Shown piece by piece: positions 16,475-24,336 of a stretch of 55,089 nucleotides of DNA (the stretch's first letter is position 1; each line of letters starts with the position of its first letter). Location of the stretch: the NCBI GenBank assembly GCA_025062375.1, contig JANXAG010000011.1, positions 1 to 55,089 on the forward strand, given 5' to 3'. This DNA comes from Anaerolineae bacterium. GTDB lineage: Bacteria; Chloroflexota; Anaerolineae; SpSt-600. The notes under the pieces are model-generated. The model did not search any database. It was given only the letters and a program-made list of their open reading frames with translations, and was not told the origin of the DNA. The position numbers were made by a program, and so were the translations under genes.

Positions 16475-18945
16475 TGGGGGATAAGCTGGAAAAATTTACC
16501 AAACAGGCCCGAAAAGTCCTCAAACTGGCTCAGGAAGAGGCCATAAGGTTCAACCACAGTTACATTGGGACTGAACATCTCCTTCTGGGCCTCCTTCACG
16601 ACAAGGACAGCGTAGCGGTTAAAGTCCTGGAAGAGCTCGGGATAAACCCTTCTCACGTTCGCCGTAGTCTGGAAAGGCTCATAAAGCCCGGAAGGCATGC
16701 TCCAACCCAGCTTACCCTCACCCCCAGAACCAAGAGGGTTCTAGCTTTAGCTATGGACGAAGCCCGCAGGTTGGGCCACAATTATGTGGGAACCGAACAC
16801 CTGCTCTTAGCCCTGGCTAAGGAGGAAGAAGGGCTGGCCATAGAAGTCCTCAGAAACTTGGGAGTGGACCTGGAAGCTATCCGGCGCCAAACTACAAAGC
16901 TCCTCATTGAAAGCAAGCCTCAGCCTTCCACTCGCCCCCCCGAAAGCACAACCCCCTTGCTGGACCAGCTTTCGGTAGACCTCACAGCCTTGGCTGCGGA
17001 GGGGAAGCTTGATCCGGTAATAGGCCGGGAGAAGGAAATAGAAAGGGTGATGCAGATTTTAGCCCGGCGCACTAAAAACAACCCTGCCCTTATAGGAGAG
17101 CCAGGGGTTGGAAAAACGGCCATCGTGGAAGGGCTTGCCCAGCGCATAGTGGCAGGAGAAGTGCCAGAGCCCCTTCTGGAGAAGAGAGTGGTCATGCTGG
17201 ATGTGGGAGCGCTGGTGGCTGGAACCATCTATAGAGGACAATTTGAGGAACGCCTTAAGAAGGTCATTGAAGAAATACGCCGCTCCCCTGTAATCCTTTT
17301 CATAGATGAAATGCACATGTTGGTGGGCGCAGGAGCCGCAGGCTCAGCTGTTGATGCTGCCAATATCCTTAAGCCAGCGTTAGCCCGTGGCGAATTGCAG
17401 TGCATAGGGGCCACCACTCCTGACGACTATAGAAAATATGTGGAGAAAGATGCCGCCTTAGAGCGCCGCTTCCAGCCTGTATATGTTTCAGAGCCCACCC
17501 CCCAGGAAACCATTGAGATCCTCAAAGGGATAAGGAGCCGGTACGAAGCTCACCACAAAGTTAGGATAACTGATGAAGCTATATTGAGTGCCGTTCGCCT
17601 GTCCATCCGCTATATCACGGATCGGTACCTTCCGGATAAAGCTATTGACCTCATTGATGAAGCTGCTGCCAGAGTAAGGATGTACAAATCGCCTCATGCT
17701 CGTGAACTTCTAGAAATATTCCGCAATTTAAGGCGTATACGTCAGAGAAAAGAGGAAATTCTGGAATTCGGCAATTACGAAGAGGCGGTTGCTTTGCGCC
17801 TCAAAGAAGTGGAATTGGAAAAACAGCTTTCATCCCTCAGGGAGGAGTGGGACCTCTCTGAAGACCTCCCCATGGTGACCCCCGAAGATATTGCTGAAGT
17901 GGTCTCCATGTGGACGGGCATACCGGTGACCTCTTTGGCGGAAGAGGAGACCAAACGCCTCCTCAGGATGGAGGAGGAACTTCACAAGCGCATTGTAAGC
18001 CAGGATGAAGCTATTGAAACCATAGCCAAAGCTGTCCGAAGGGCAAGGGCCGGGCTTAAAGATCCACGCCGCCCTATTGGAACTTTCATCTTCATGGGGC
18101 CTACAGGGGTAGGGAAAACGGAGCTGGCCAAAGCTCTGGCAGAGTTTATGTTCGGAACAGAGGAGGCCCTGATTCAAATAGACATGTCCGAATTTATGGA
18201 ACGCCACACAGTTTCTCGCCTCATTGGAGCTCCTCCGGGTTATGTGGGGTATGAAGAAGGAGGACAACTCACTGAAGCCGTTCGCCATCGCCCCTACAGC
18301 GTGATCCTTCTGGATGAGATAGAAAAAGCCCACCCCGAAGTCTTCAACATCCTCCTCCAGATAATGGAAGAAGGCCACCTCACCGATGGTCGCGGCCGCA
18401 GAGTTGATTTCCGGAACTGCATAATTATAATGACCTCCAACATTGGAGTGGAAAGGCTCAACAGGGCAGCAGCCCTTGGTTTTAAAGCCACTAGGGATGA
18501 AGTTAAAGACCTTCAGACCCGCTATGAGGCTATGAAAGAGCAAGTTATGGCTGAACTCAAACGCACTTTCCGCCCCGAGTTCCTGAACCGTGTAGACGCA
18601 GTGGTGGTCTTCAAACCTTTAACCAAGGAAGACATCAAAAAGATTGTGGATCTGGAAATTGGCAAGCTGGCCAAAAGGCTTGAGGAGCAAAAGCTTGCCA
18701 TAGAAATAACAGAAGAAGCCCGGGAATTCCTGGCCGAGAAAGGCTATGACCCCAACTTTGGCGCTCGCCCTCTTAAGAGAGCGATCCAACGCTACGTGGA
18801 AGAGCCTCTTTCTGAAGCCATCCTGGAAGGACGCTTTAAACTCGGAGACACCGTGGTGGTAAACTTAAGGGAAGGGGGGATCTCCCTGGACCCTAAGGGG
18901 GCCCTTCAAAAAGAAACCAGCCCTCTGAGGGAAGCCTTAAACTAG
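16474..18945 (+). CDS. clpC: ATP-dependent Clp protease ATP-binding subunit ClpC
   Basis: The 823-residue protein has two Clp_N repeats (about 1-145). The first AAA+ domain has Walker A GEPGVGKT (208-215). A UVR-like segment ([19 protein letters not shown]) lies in the middle region. The second AAA+ domain has Walker A GPTGVGKT and the motif [21 protein letters not shown] ClpB-small-type C-terminal domain has [17 protein letters not shown]. The UVR segment and short middle domain indicate ClpC rather than ClpB or ClpA. It unfolds substrates for ClpP. Its start codon overlaps the rpsA stop, so translation is coupled; clpP is not in the window. Confidence 0.95.
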   Translation: MGDKLEKFTKQARKVLKLAQEEAIRFNHSYIGTEHLLLGLLHDKDSVAVKVLEELGINPSHVRRSLERLIKPGRHAPTQLTLTPRTKRVLALAMDEARRLGHNYVGTEHLLLALAKEEEGLAIEVLRNLGVDLEAIRRQTTKLLIESKPQPSTRPPESTTPLLDQLSVDLTALAAEGKLDPVIGREKEIERVMQILARRTKNNPALIGEPGVGKTAIVEGLAQRIVAGEVPEPLLEKRVVMLDVGALVAGTIYRGQFEERLKKVIEEIRRSPVILFIDEMHMLVGAGAAGSAVDAANILKPALARGELQCIGATTPDDYRKYVEKDAALERRFQPVYVSEPTPQETIEILKGIRSRYEAHHKVRITDEAILSAVRLSIRYITDRYLPDKAIDLIDEAAARVRMYKSPHARELLEIFRNLRRIRQRKEEILEFGNYEEAVALRLKEVELEKQLSSLREEWDLSEDLPMVTPEDIAEVVSMWTGIPVTSLAEEETKRLLRMEEELHKRIVSQDEAIETIAKAVRRARAGLKDPRRPIGTFIFMGPTGVGKTELAKALAEFMFGTEEALIQIDMSEFMERHTVSRLIGAPPGYVGYEEGGQLTEAVRHRPYSVILLDEIEKAHPEVFNILLQIMEEGHLTDGRGRRVDFRNCIIIMTSNIGVERLNRAAALGFKATRDEVKDLQTRYEAMKEQVMAELKRTFRPEFLNRVDAVVVFKPLTKEDIKKIVDLEIGKLAKRLEEQKLAIEITEEAREFLAEKGYDPNFGARPLKRAIQRYVEEPLSEAILEGRFKLGDTVVVNLREGGISLDPKGALQKETSPLREALN

Positions 18946-19054
18946 ACCCACGGAAGTGGGAAAAGATGCGGAAAGGGCATCATGGAAGCAATCTGCCCAC
19001 AAATGGGGCCAAAAAACCACCCGAACTTCTGGCTCAGGGTAGTTTTCAAGATTA

Positions 19055-19083
19055 TTGACAAATTCGCTCAAATTTAGTATATA
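19055..19083 (+). promoter_or_regulatory. Promoter of the rubredoxin-to-encapsulin operon, with a candidate operator
   Basis: TTGACA (19055-19060), a 17-bp spacer and TATATA (19078-19083) lie 38 bp before the rubredoxin ATG. Within the spacer, AAATT (19060-19064) and AATTT (19071-19075) form an inverted repeat around 6 bp, which could be an operator for a redox or iron regulator; no regulator is identified. The rest of the gap after clpC (18946-19054) holds only a weak 5-bp hairpin at 18947-18960. Confidence 0.7.
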
Positions 19084-19120
19084 AGCTTTCAGGGCAAAAA
19101 CTTTAGAAAGGAGGCCTGCC

Positions 19121-19282
19121 ATGAAGCGATATGAATGCACCGTTTGCGGCTACATTTATGACCCCACAAAGGGTGATCCTGACCGTAATGTCCCTGCTGG
19201 CACCCCCTTTGAACAGCTCCCTGATGATTGGGTTTGCCCCGATTGCGGAGCCACTAAGGATATGTTCCAGCCATTGGATTAA
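19121..19282 (+). CDS. Rubredoxin
   Basis: The protein has 53 residues, the standard length. Both iron-binding knuckles are present: CTVCGY near residue 6 and CPDCGA near residue 39, together with the [14 protein letters not shown] loop typical of rubredoxins. A single Fe(Cys)4 site would carry electrons from the rubredoxin reductase encoded two genes downstream to the flavodiiron protein, superoxide reductase and rubrerythrin. The ATG at 19121 is preceded by AGAAAGGAGG. It is the first gene of a long co-directional redox/encapsulin unit. Confidence 0.95.
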   Translation: MKRYECTVCGYIYDPTKGDPDRNVPAGTPFEQLPDDWVCPDCGATKDMFQPLD

Positions 19283-19299
19283 AGCAAAATAGCGCTGCC

Positions 19300-20502
19300 A
19301 TGCCTCCAATATCCATAGCTCCGGGAATTTTTTGGGTAGGCATAAATGATCGCACTACTGATCTCTTTGAAGGCCTCTGGCCTATAGAGAGGGAAGGGGT
19401 CTCCTATAATTACTACATCATTTTGGACGAAAAAAAGGTCCTCATAGACCTGGCCAAGGGCTTCAAAACTGATGAATTTTTCTCCAACATTGCTGAAGTC
19501 ACCAACCCCGCCGAAATTGACTACGTTGTTATAAACCACATGGAACCAGACCACACAGGAACCCTGTATACTTTCCGGCAGGTTGCCCCTAAGGCTACCA
19601 TAATAGTCACCCCTAAGGGAGCTGAACTTCTAAAGAACTTCTTCGGGATCACGGAAAACGTCAAAGTGGTTGAAGATGGCGAACTCCTTACTTTAGGGCA
19701 GCGAACTCTCCGCTTCCTTCATACTCCATTCGTGCACTGGCCTGAGACTATGATGACCTATGAAACGAATTCTCAGATCCTCTTCTCCTGCGACGCCTTC
19801 GGAGGATACGGCGCCCTGAGAGGGGCAATTTTTGAAGACGAATGCACCGACCTGGATTTCTACAAAAAAGAAGCTCTCCGCTACTACGTAACTGTAGTAG
19901 CTACGTTCAGCGGCCCCGTCCTCAGGGCTATAGAGAAACTCAAGGACCTCAAGATTGATATTATCGCCCCTTCTCACGGACTTCTCTGGCGTAAGAACCC
20001 TTCAGTAATAGTGGAACTATACCGCCTCTGGGCAAGTTATGCCACATCTCCCGGTGAACCGGCTGTCACCCTTATTTACGGCTCCATGTACGGCAATACC
20101 GAAAAATTCATGAACGCGGTAGCTCAGGGTGTGTCCCGGGAAGGGGTTCCTGTAGAGATATTTGATGCCGCCCGAGTTCATCCAGCTTATATCCTCCCAT
20201 ACCTGTGGACACGGCAAGGGGTCATAATAGGCGCTCCTACCTACGAAGGAGGCCTCTTCCCCCCAGTTGCCCATGCCCTGGACATAGCCGCCCTCAAACG
20301 AGTAATGAACAAGAAAGCCGCCTACTTTGGAAGCTACGGCTGGAGCGGAGGAGCCCTGAGAAGGCTTAAGGAAATCCTCGAACGCCTCAAATGGGAACTG
20401 GTAGATACTCTGGTGTTCGCAGGCAGGCCAGAGCCTGAAGAACTCAAGAAGGGGGAAGAATTCGGGGCTAAGTTCGCTCGTCTTATAAAAGAAACTCCAT
20501 GA
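19300..20502 (+). CDS. A-type flavodiiron protein (O2/NO reductase)
   Basis: The protein has 400 residues. The N-terminal metallo-beta-lactamase-like domain (about 1-250) carries the diiron ligands: NHMEPDHTG (H-x-E-x-D-H), a His in TPFVHWPET, Asp in FSCDAFGG and His in PSHGLLW. The C-terminal flavodoxin domain (about 255-395) has the FMN motif IYGSMYGNTEKF. No rubredoxin is fused, so the separate upstream rubredoxin is the probable donor. The enzyme reduces O2 to water or NO to N2O in the cytoplasm of anaerobes. The start lacks a clear Shine-Dalgarno site. Its end overlaps the next gene by 4 bp (ATGA). Confidence 0.95.
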   Translation: MPPISIAPGIFWVGINDRTTDLFEGLWPIEREGVSYNYYIILDEKKVLIDLAKGFKTDEFFSNIAEVTNPAEIDYVVINHMEPDHTGTLYTFRQVAPKATIIVTPKGAELLKNFFGITENVKVVEDGELLTLGQRTLRFLHTPFVHWPETMMTYETNSQILFSCDAFGGYGALRGAIFEDECTDLDFYKKEALRYYVTVVATFSGPVLRAIEKLKDLKIDIIAPSHGLLWRKNPSVIVELYRLWASYATSPGEPAVTLIYGSMYGNTEKFMNAVAQGVSREGVPVEIFDAARVHPAYILPYLWTRQGVIIGAPTYEGGLFPPVAHALDIAALKRVMNKKAAYFGSYGWSGGALRRLKEILERLKWELVDTLVFAGRPEPEELKKGEEFGAKFARLIKETP

Positions 20503-21701
20503 AACCCTTACCTCTTAACCTAGTCATCATAGGCAATGGGGTGGCAGGTATAACTGCTGCTTTGGAACTTGCCCGGCGCAAAACGGGAGAGATTGATGTT
20601 TTTACAAAGGAGCCATACCACTATTACTATCGCCCGCGCCTTCCATCTTTTATCGCTGGGGAATTGTCGGAAAAAGAGCTTTTCCCTCATGAGCCATCAT
20701 GGTATGAAAATGCAGGGATAAAAATTCACCTTAGCACTCCCGTAGTTCGCTTGTTCCCCGAGCGTAAAGCTATAGTCACTGCCGATGGGCGGGAATATTC
20801 CTACAGGAAACTTCTCCTGGCAACAGGAAGCCTCCCCTTGCTTCCACCTTTAGAGGGAATAGACAGGGAAGGGGTTTTCACGCTCCGCACCTTGGACGAC
20901 GCCCGGGCTATAAAAAGTTACTCTGAGCAATGTGAGAGAGCAGTAATACTGGGAGGGGGCCTTCTGGGGCTGGAAGCGGCAAGGGCTTTGAGAGTTCGCG
21001 GCCTATCAGTTGTAGTCCTGGAACGAGCTTCCTACCTTTTACCCCGCCAGCTGGATGAAGAAGGAGCACGCGTGTTACAGAAGCTTGTGGAAAACATGGG
21101 TATAAGGGTAGAAGTTTCTGCAGAAGCCAGGGCCATTCTGGGAAATGGGAAAGTGGAAGGCGTGGTGCTGAGTGATGGCCGAAAATTTCAGGCCCAACTG
21201 GTCCTCATAACCATTGGGGTCAAGTGCAATGCCGGGCTGGCCAGGGAAGCCGGCCTTATGGTAGAGGGGGGGATTTTGGTGGACGAGAGGATGGCCACAT
21301 CAGCTCCGGATATATACGCTGCCGGGGATGTGGCTTATTTCCGGGGCCGCTCCTGGGGGATAATCCCTGTGGCCCTGGCCCAGGCTCAGGTAGCTGCTGC
21401 CTCTATGGCCGGTGAGGAAGCTACCTACAGAGAGGTTGTCCCTTCCAATTCCCTGAAGATAATGGATATAGAAGTTACCTCAGCAGGTGAAGTGAACCTT
21501 CCGGAAAATCAAGGGATTCACCTGCGTTTTTCCAGACCTGAGGCTGGAATTTACAGGAAAATCGTCCTGCGCGACGGAACAGCCGTAGGCTGTGTCTCTA
21601 TAGGTGACAGGAAATGGGGGGCCATGGTGGAAAAGCTGATAAAGGATAAAACCACCATGGCCTTTGAAGAAGCCTTAAAACTCTTAGAAGGAGGTGCATA
21701 A
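20499..21701 (+). CDS. NAD(P)H:rubredoxin reductase-type FAD oxidoreductase
   Basis: The 400-residue protein is a two-dinucleotide-binding flavoprotein. The N-terminal FAD motif is IIGNGVAGITAALELARR (residues 9-26). The second glycine motif, for NAD(P)H, is VILGGGLLGLEAARALR. The late FAD motif APDIYAAGDVAYF binds the ribityl chain. There is no redox CxxC, so it belongs to the rubredoxin/NADH oxidase-like class rather than thioredoxin reductases. Its position between the flavodiiron protein (4-bp overlap) and superoxide reductase (TAATG overlap) makes rubredoxin the likely acceptor. Confidence 0.9.
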   Translation: MKPLPLNLVIIGNGVAGITAALELARRKTGEIDVFTKEPYHYYYRPRLPSFIAGELSEKELFPHEPSWYENAGIKIHLSTPVVRLFPERKAIVTADGREYSYRKLLLATGSLPLLPPLEGIDREGVFTLRTLDDARAIKSYSEQCERAVILGGGLLGLEAARALRVRGLSVVVLERASYLLPRQLDEEGARVLQKLVENMGIRVEVSAEARAILGNGKVEGVVLSDGRKFQAQLVLITIGVKCNAGLAREAGLMVEGGILVDERMATSAPDIYAAGDVAYFRGRSWGIIPVALAQAQVAAASMAGEEATYREVVPSNSLKIMDIEVTSAGEVNLPENQGIHLRFSRPEAGIYRKIVLRDGTAVGCVSIGDRKWGAMVEKLIKDKTTMAFEEALKLLEGGA

Positions 21702-22093
21702 TGATAGGGGAACTCTATCAGAAAGCTGACTGGAAAACTGAAAAGCACGTTCCAGTCATTGAAGCTCCCTCGGAGGTCAAGGCGGGTGAGCTCTTCCAGG
21801 TAAAAGTCAGTATAGGCAAAGAAATAGCCCATCCCAACACCACCGAACATCATATCCGTTGGATAAACGTCTATTTCCACCCTGAAGGGGACAAGTATGC
21901 TTACGATGTAGGCTACTTCGCCTTTAACGCCCATGGTGAATCGGTGCAGGGGCCCAATACAGGTCCCGTTTACACCCACCACGAAGTGGTCTTCTGGATG
22001 AAAGTCCAGAAATCGGGCACTCTATATGCGACTTCTTACTGCAACATTCACGGCCTCTGGGAGTATGTTCACCCCATCAAAGTGGTGGAATAA
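21701..22093 (+). CDS. Superoxide reductase (1Fe, neelaredoxin type)
   Basis: The protein has 130 residues and lacks the N-terminal desulforedoxin domain, so it is the one-iron class. The iron-site ligands are visible: KHVPVIE near residue 16, the HH pair in NTTEHHIRW, Cys and His in SYCNIHGLW, and the Glu/Lys-containing EKHVP loop. The enzyme reduces superoxide to hydrogen peroxide without releasing O2, using electrons from rubredoxin. The start overlaps the reductase stop. The product peroxide could be handled by the rubrerythrin three genes downstream, counting this gene's own position as the first. Confidence 0.94.
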   Translation: MIGELYQKADWKTEKHVPVIEAPSEVKAGELFQVKVSIGKEIAHPNTTEHHIRWINVYFHPEGDKYAYDVGYFAFNAHGESVQGPNTGPVYTHHEVVFWMKVQKSGTLYATSYCNIHGLWEYVHPIKVVE

Positions 22094-22103
22094 ACTCAAA
22101 GCA

Positions 22104-22134
22104 GGGGCCCGGGGATACGTATACCCTGGGCCCC
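22104..22134 (+). terminator. Strong intergenic hairpin after the superoxide reductase gene
   Basis: GGGGCCC (22104-22110) pairs with GGGCCCC (22128-22134), extended by a G-U pair, GGG/CCC and the palindrome ATACGTAT (one bulged A). Only ATTATA follows, so it lacks a U-tract. It may be a partial terminator or an mRNA-processing or stability element separating the two halves of the redox operon. The next ribosome site begins 6 bp later. Confidence 0.6.
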
Positions 22135-22150
22135 ATTATAGGAGGAATTT

Positions 22151-22708
22151 ATGTTGGGGGAAACCCTTTCCATATTGGCGTTAGCTGTGAAGAATGAGAA
22201 AATGGGCAAGGATTTCTATTCCGAAGCCTCCAGACGTAGCCTTGATGACCGAGGACGCAGGACTTTTGCCTACTTAGCCCAGATGGAAGAGGAACATCTT
22301 CGCATATTGTTAGCCGAATATGAAGCAATCCGTCAAGGAAAGTCCTGGCTTAGCCGGCAGGAAGCTCTGGAGGAAGGCAAGAAATTGGACATTTCTCAGC
22401 TGCCGGAGCCTGAAGAAGCTCCTGAGGGTTTCTTTCTGCCACCTTTCATATTCCCACCACCAGAAGAGGCCCCGGGCCTCAAGGGAGATGTGGCTGCTCT
22501 GGAGTATGCCCTAAAGTTGGAGGAGCGTAGCTATGCGCTTTACAAAGAAGCCAGAGATAAAACTTCTGCTCCTGCGGGTAAAGAAGTTTACAGTTTGCTC
22601 ATGGAGGAAGAAAACAGACACTACAAAGTTCTCCGGGAGGCTCTGGAGTACCTCGTAGCCAATCAAACCTGGTGGGACGACTGGGAAAAGCCCTTCTTTG
22701 AAGGATAG
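22151..22708 (+). CDS. Ferritin-like (rubrerythrin-domain) diiron protein
   Basis: The 185-residue protein has two helix pairs separated by a Pro/Glu-rich linker (about 80-115). The first pair has a Glu in KNEKMGKDFY and ExxH in MEEEHLRIL. The second pair has a Glu in LEERSYALY and ExxH in EEENRHYKV. This is the complete carboxylate/histidine set for a ferritin-like diiron site. There is no rubredoxin domain and no encapsulin targeting peptide (the C-terminus reads DDWEKPFFEG). The likely role is peroxide reduction or iron oxidation. A GGAGGAATTT site precedes the ATG. The rubrerythrin gene follows after 3 bp. Confidence 0.85.
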   Translation: MLGETLSILALAVKNEKMGKDFYSEASRRSLDDRGRRTFAYLAQMEEEHLRILLAEYEAIRQGKSWLSRQEALEEGKKLDISQLPEPEEAPEGFFLPPFIFPPPEEAPGLKGDVAALEYALKLEERSYALYKEARDKTSAPAGKEVYSLLMEEENRHYKVLREALEYLVANQTWWDDWEKPFFEG

Positions 22709-22711
22709 AAG

Positions 22712-23215
22712 ATGGGTGAAAGGACGAGGCAGAACCTCTATACAGCCTTTGTAGGAGAGGCCAAAGCCTACTTCCGACTTCTTGCCTACGCTGAAAAGGC
22801 AGAGGAAGAGGGCTACCCTCAAATAGCGGCTCTTTTCAGAGCGGTAGCCGAGGCCGAACGGGTTCACGCCACCCGCAATTTAAAGCTTCTGGGCGAAGTA
22901 GTAATAAAAGATACCGAAACAAACCTAAAAGCCTCTTTTGAAAGGGAAGAAAGGGCAAGCGGGGTATTTTACCCCCAATTCATAAAAGAGGCCGAAGAGG
23001 AGGGTGATCGCCAGGCGGCTTTATCCTTCAGCCATGCACGGGATGTGGAGGAAGAGCACGCTTCCCTTTACAAAAGAGCCCTTCAGCATCTTGTAGCAGA
23101 AACAGCTCCTAGATATTATGTTTGCCAGATCTGCGGCTATATAGCTGAAAACGAATTACCGGAGCGTTGCCCCGTATGCAATGCTTCCGCAGATAAATTC
23201 AAAGAAATCCTCTGA
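22712..23215 (+). CDS. Rubrerythrin
   Basis: The 167-residue protein has a four-helix ferritin-like domain (about 1-128) with ExxH motifs (AEAERVHATRN and VEEEHASLYK). A C-terminal rubredoxin-like domain (about 132-167) has CQICGY and CPVCNA. The enzyme reduces hydrogen peroxide to water in anaerobes, taking electrons via rubredoxin. The protein is shorter than classical rubrerythrins (about 190 residues) but complete. No encapsulin targeting tail is present. It lies 3 bp after the ferritin-like gene and 12 bp before the half-ferritin gene. Confidence 0.94.
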   Translation: MGERTRQNLYTAFVGEAKAYFRLLAYAEKAEEEGYPQIAALFRAVAEAERVHATRNLKLLGEVVIKDTETNLKASFEREERASGVFYPQFIKEAEEEGDRQAALSFSHARDVEEEHASLYKRALQHLVAETAPRYYVCQICGYIAENELPERCPVCNASADKFKEIL

Positions 23216-23227
23216 AGGAGGTCAAAA

Positions 23228-23428
23228 ATGGACTGGCTCAATTTCCTTAAAGTGATGATGATTGAAGAAATGGCGGCTCGTGACAAATATCAGCTGGCAA
23301 TGGAACTTGCGGATGACCCTCAGATAAAGGCCATCTTTGAAAAGCTGCGGGACGAAGAAGCTTTCCATGCCAATTTCTTAGAGGGGGAATACAACCGCCT
23401 GCAGCAGATTTTGAAGAAGGGGGAGTAA
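23228..23428 (+). CDS. 66-residue two-helix ferritin-like (half-ferritin) protein
   Basis: The protein is only 66 residues, one helical hairpin. Helix 1 carries Glu residues in MMIEEMAARDKYQ, and helix 2 carries ExxH in RDEEAFHANFLE. That is half the ligand set of a diiron ferritin domain, so two copies would have to pair to form a site, as known for encapsulated ferritin (EncFtn). It is shorter than EncFtn and has no targeting peptide (C-terminus LQQILKKGE). It has a GAAGGAGG ribosome site and lies 3 bp before the encapsulin cargo gene. The coding call rests on motif, spacing and context. Confidence 0.8.
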   Translation: MDWLNFLKVMMIEEMAARDKYQLAMELADDPQIKAIFEKLRDEEAFHANFLEGEYNRLQQILKKGE

Positions 23429-23431
23429 ATT

Positions 23432-24334
23432 ATGGCTAATTTAGTAGAAATGCTTAAAGCTGCCGCAAGGGATGAGCATGCTGCCATTATTCAGTACCTC
23501 CTGCATGCTTACGCCATGGGCGAAGGGGAGGAAGCCTGCGAAATCGAAGGCATCGCAAGAGAGGAAATGCGCCATTTCTGGATACTTTCTCGCTGGATCG
23601 TCAAACTTCAGGGCATACCAACCATAGAGCGGGGCTTCACGGATCTGGGGGGAGAAACCAAAGCTGAATGGATGGATCGGGATGTCCAGGCGGAAGACCG
23701 CGCCATAGCCATGTATCGGTCTTACATTGCCGTCATAGAGGATCCCGCCCTTCGTTCTGATCTGGAGAGGATCCTGGCAGATGAAGAGCGCCATCGCGAG
23801 ATGTTCTTGGAGTTCGGGGAGAAATTCCGGCGAGAACAGGCATTAGCTCCCGAGGAGGCCCCCGCGCCCTCTGTCCCTTCGCCTTTCATTCTGGAAGCAC
23901 TGGACTGGGGAATACGCCACGAGTACGCCGCCATCCTGCAATATCTTTTCCATTCCTTTTTGACCAAAGACGAAGAGGTCTCCCGCCAGCTGGAGCTTCA
24001 AGCCATCAATGAGATGCAACATTTAGGATGGCTTGCGGAAAAGCTCGCCGCCTTAGGCAAACCGATACCGATCGAACATCATCCTGTGGACCTCTCCCGG
24101 GAAGTTCGGCAAATGCTGGAGGCTGATATAGACTTGGAAGCGGGAACAGCCCACAAGTACGAGATTTTCCTGGAGAAAGTGGAGGACCCCTCGGTCAAGG
24201 AACTCCTGAAAACTTTAAGGACCCACGAATTATACCATGAAAACCTTTTCAAGAGGCTTCTGGAAAGGATAAGGCATTTAAGCCCTTCCGGGTGGACTGT
24301 AGGAAGCCTTATAAAATCTGAGAAGGAGGGTTAA
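23432..24334 (+). CDS. Tandem two-domain ferritin-like encapsulin cargo protein
   Basis: The 300-residue protein contains two complete ferritin-like domains. Domain 1 (about 1-135) has Glu15, E45xxH48, Glu88 and E118xxH121. Domain 2 (about 152-285) has Glu164, E194xxH197, Glu236 and E266xxH269. A Pro/Ala/Glu-rich linker (about 138-151) joins them. The C-terminus carries TVGSLIK (289-295) after a flexible Ser/Pro/Gly segment, matching the known encapsulin cargo-loading peptide type (LTVGSL/LGIGSL). The encapsulin shell gene starts 2 bp after the stop. The protein is therefore predicted to sit inside the shell, oxidising and mineralising iron or consuming peroxide. Confidence 0.9.
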   Translation: MANLVEMLKAAARDEHAAIIQYLLHAYAMGEGEEACEIEGIAREEMRHFWILSRWIVKLQGIPTIERGFTDLGGETKAEWMDRDVQAEDRAIAMYRSYIAVIEDPALRSDLERILADEERHREMFLEFGEKFRREQALAPEEAPAPSVPSPFILEALDWGIRHEYAAILQYLFHSFLTKDEEVSRQLELQAINEMQHLGWLAEKLAALGKPIPIEHHPVDLSREVRQMLEADIDLEAGTAHKYEIFLEKVEDPSVKELLKTLRTHELYHENLFKRLLERIRHLSPSGWTVGSLIKSEKEG

Positions 24335-24336
24335 AG

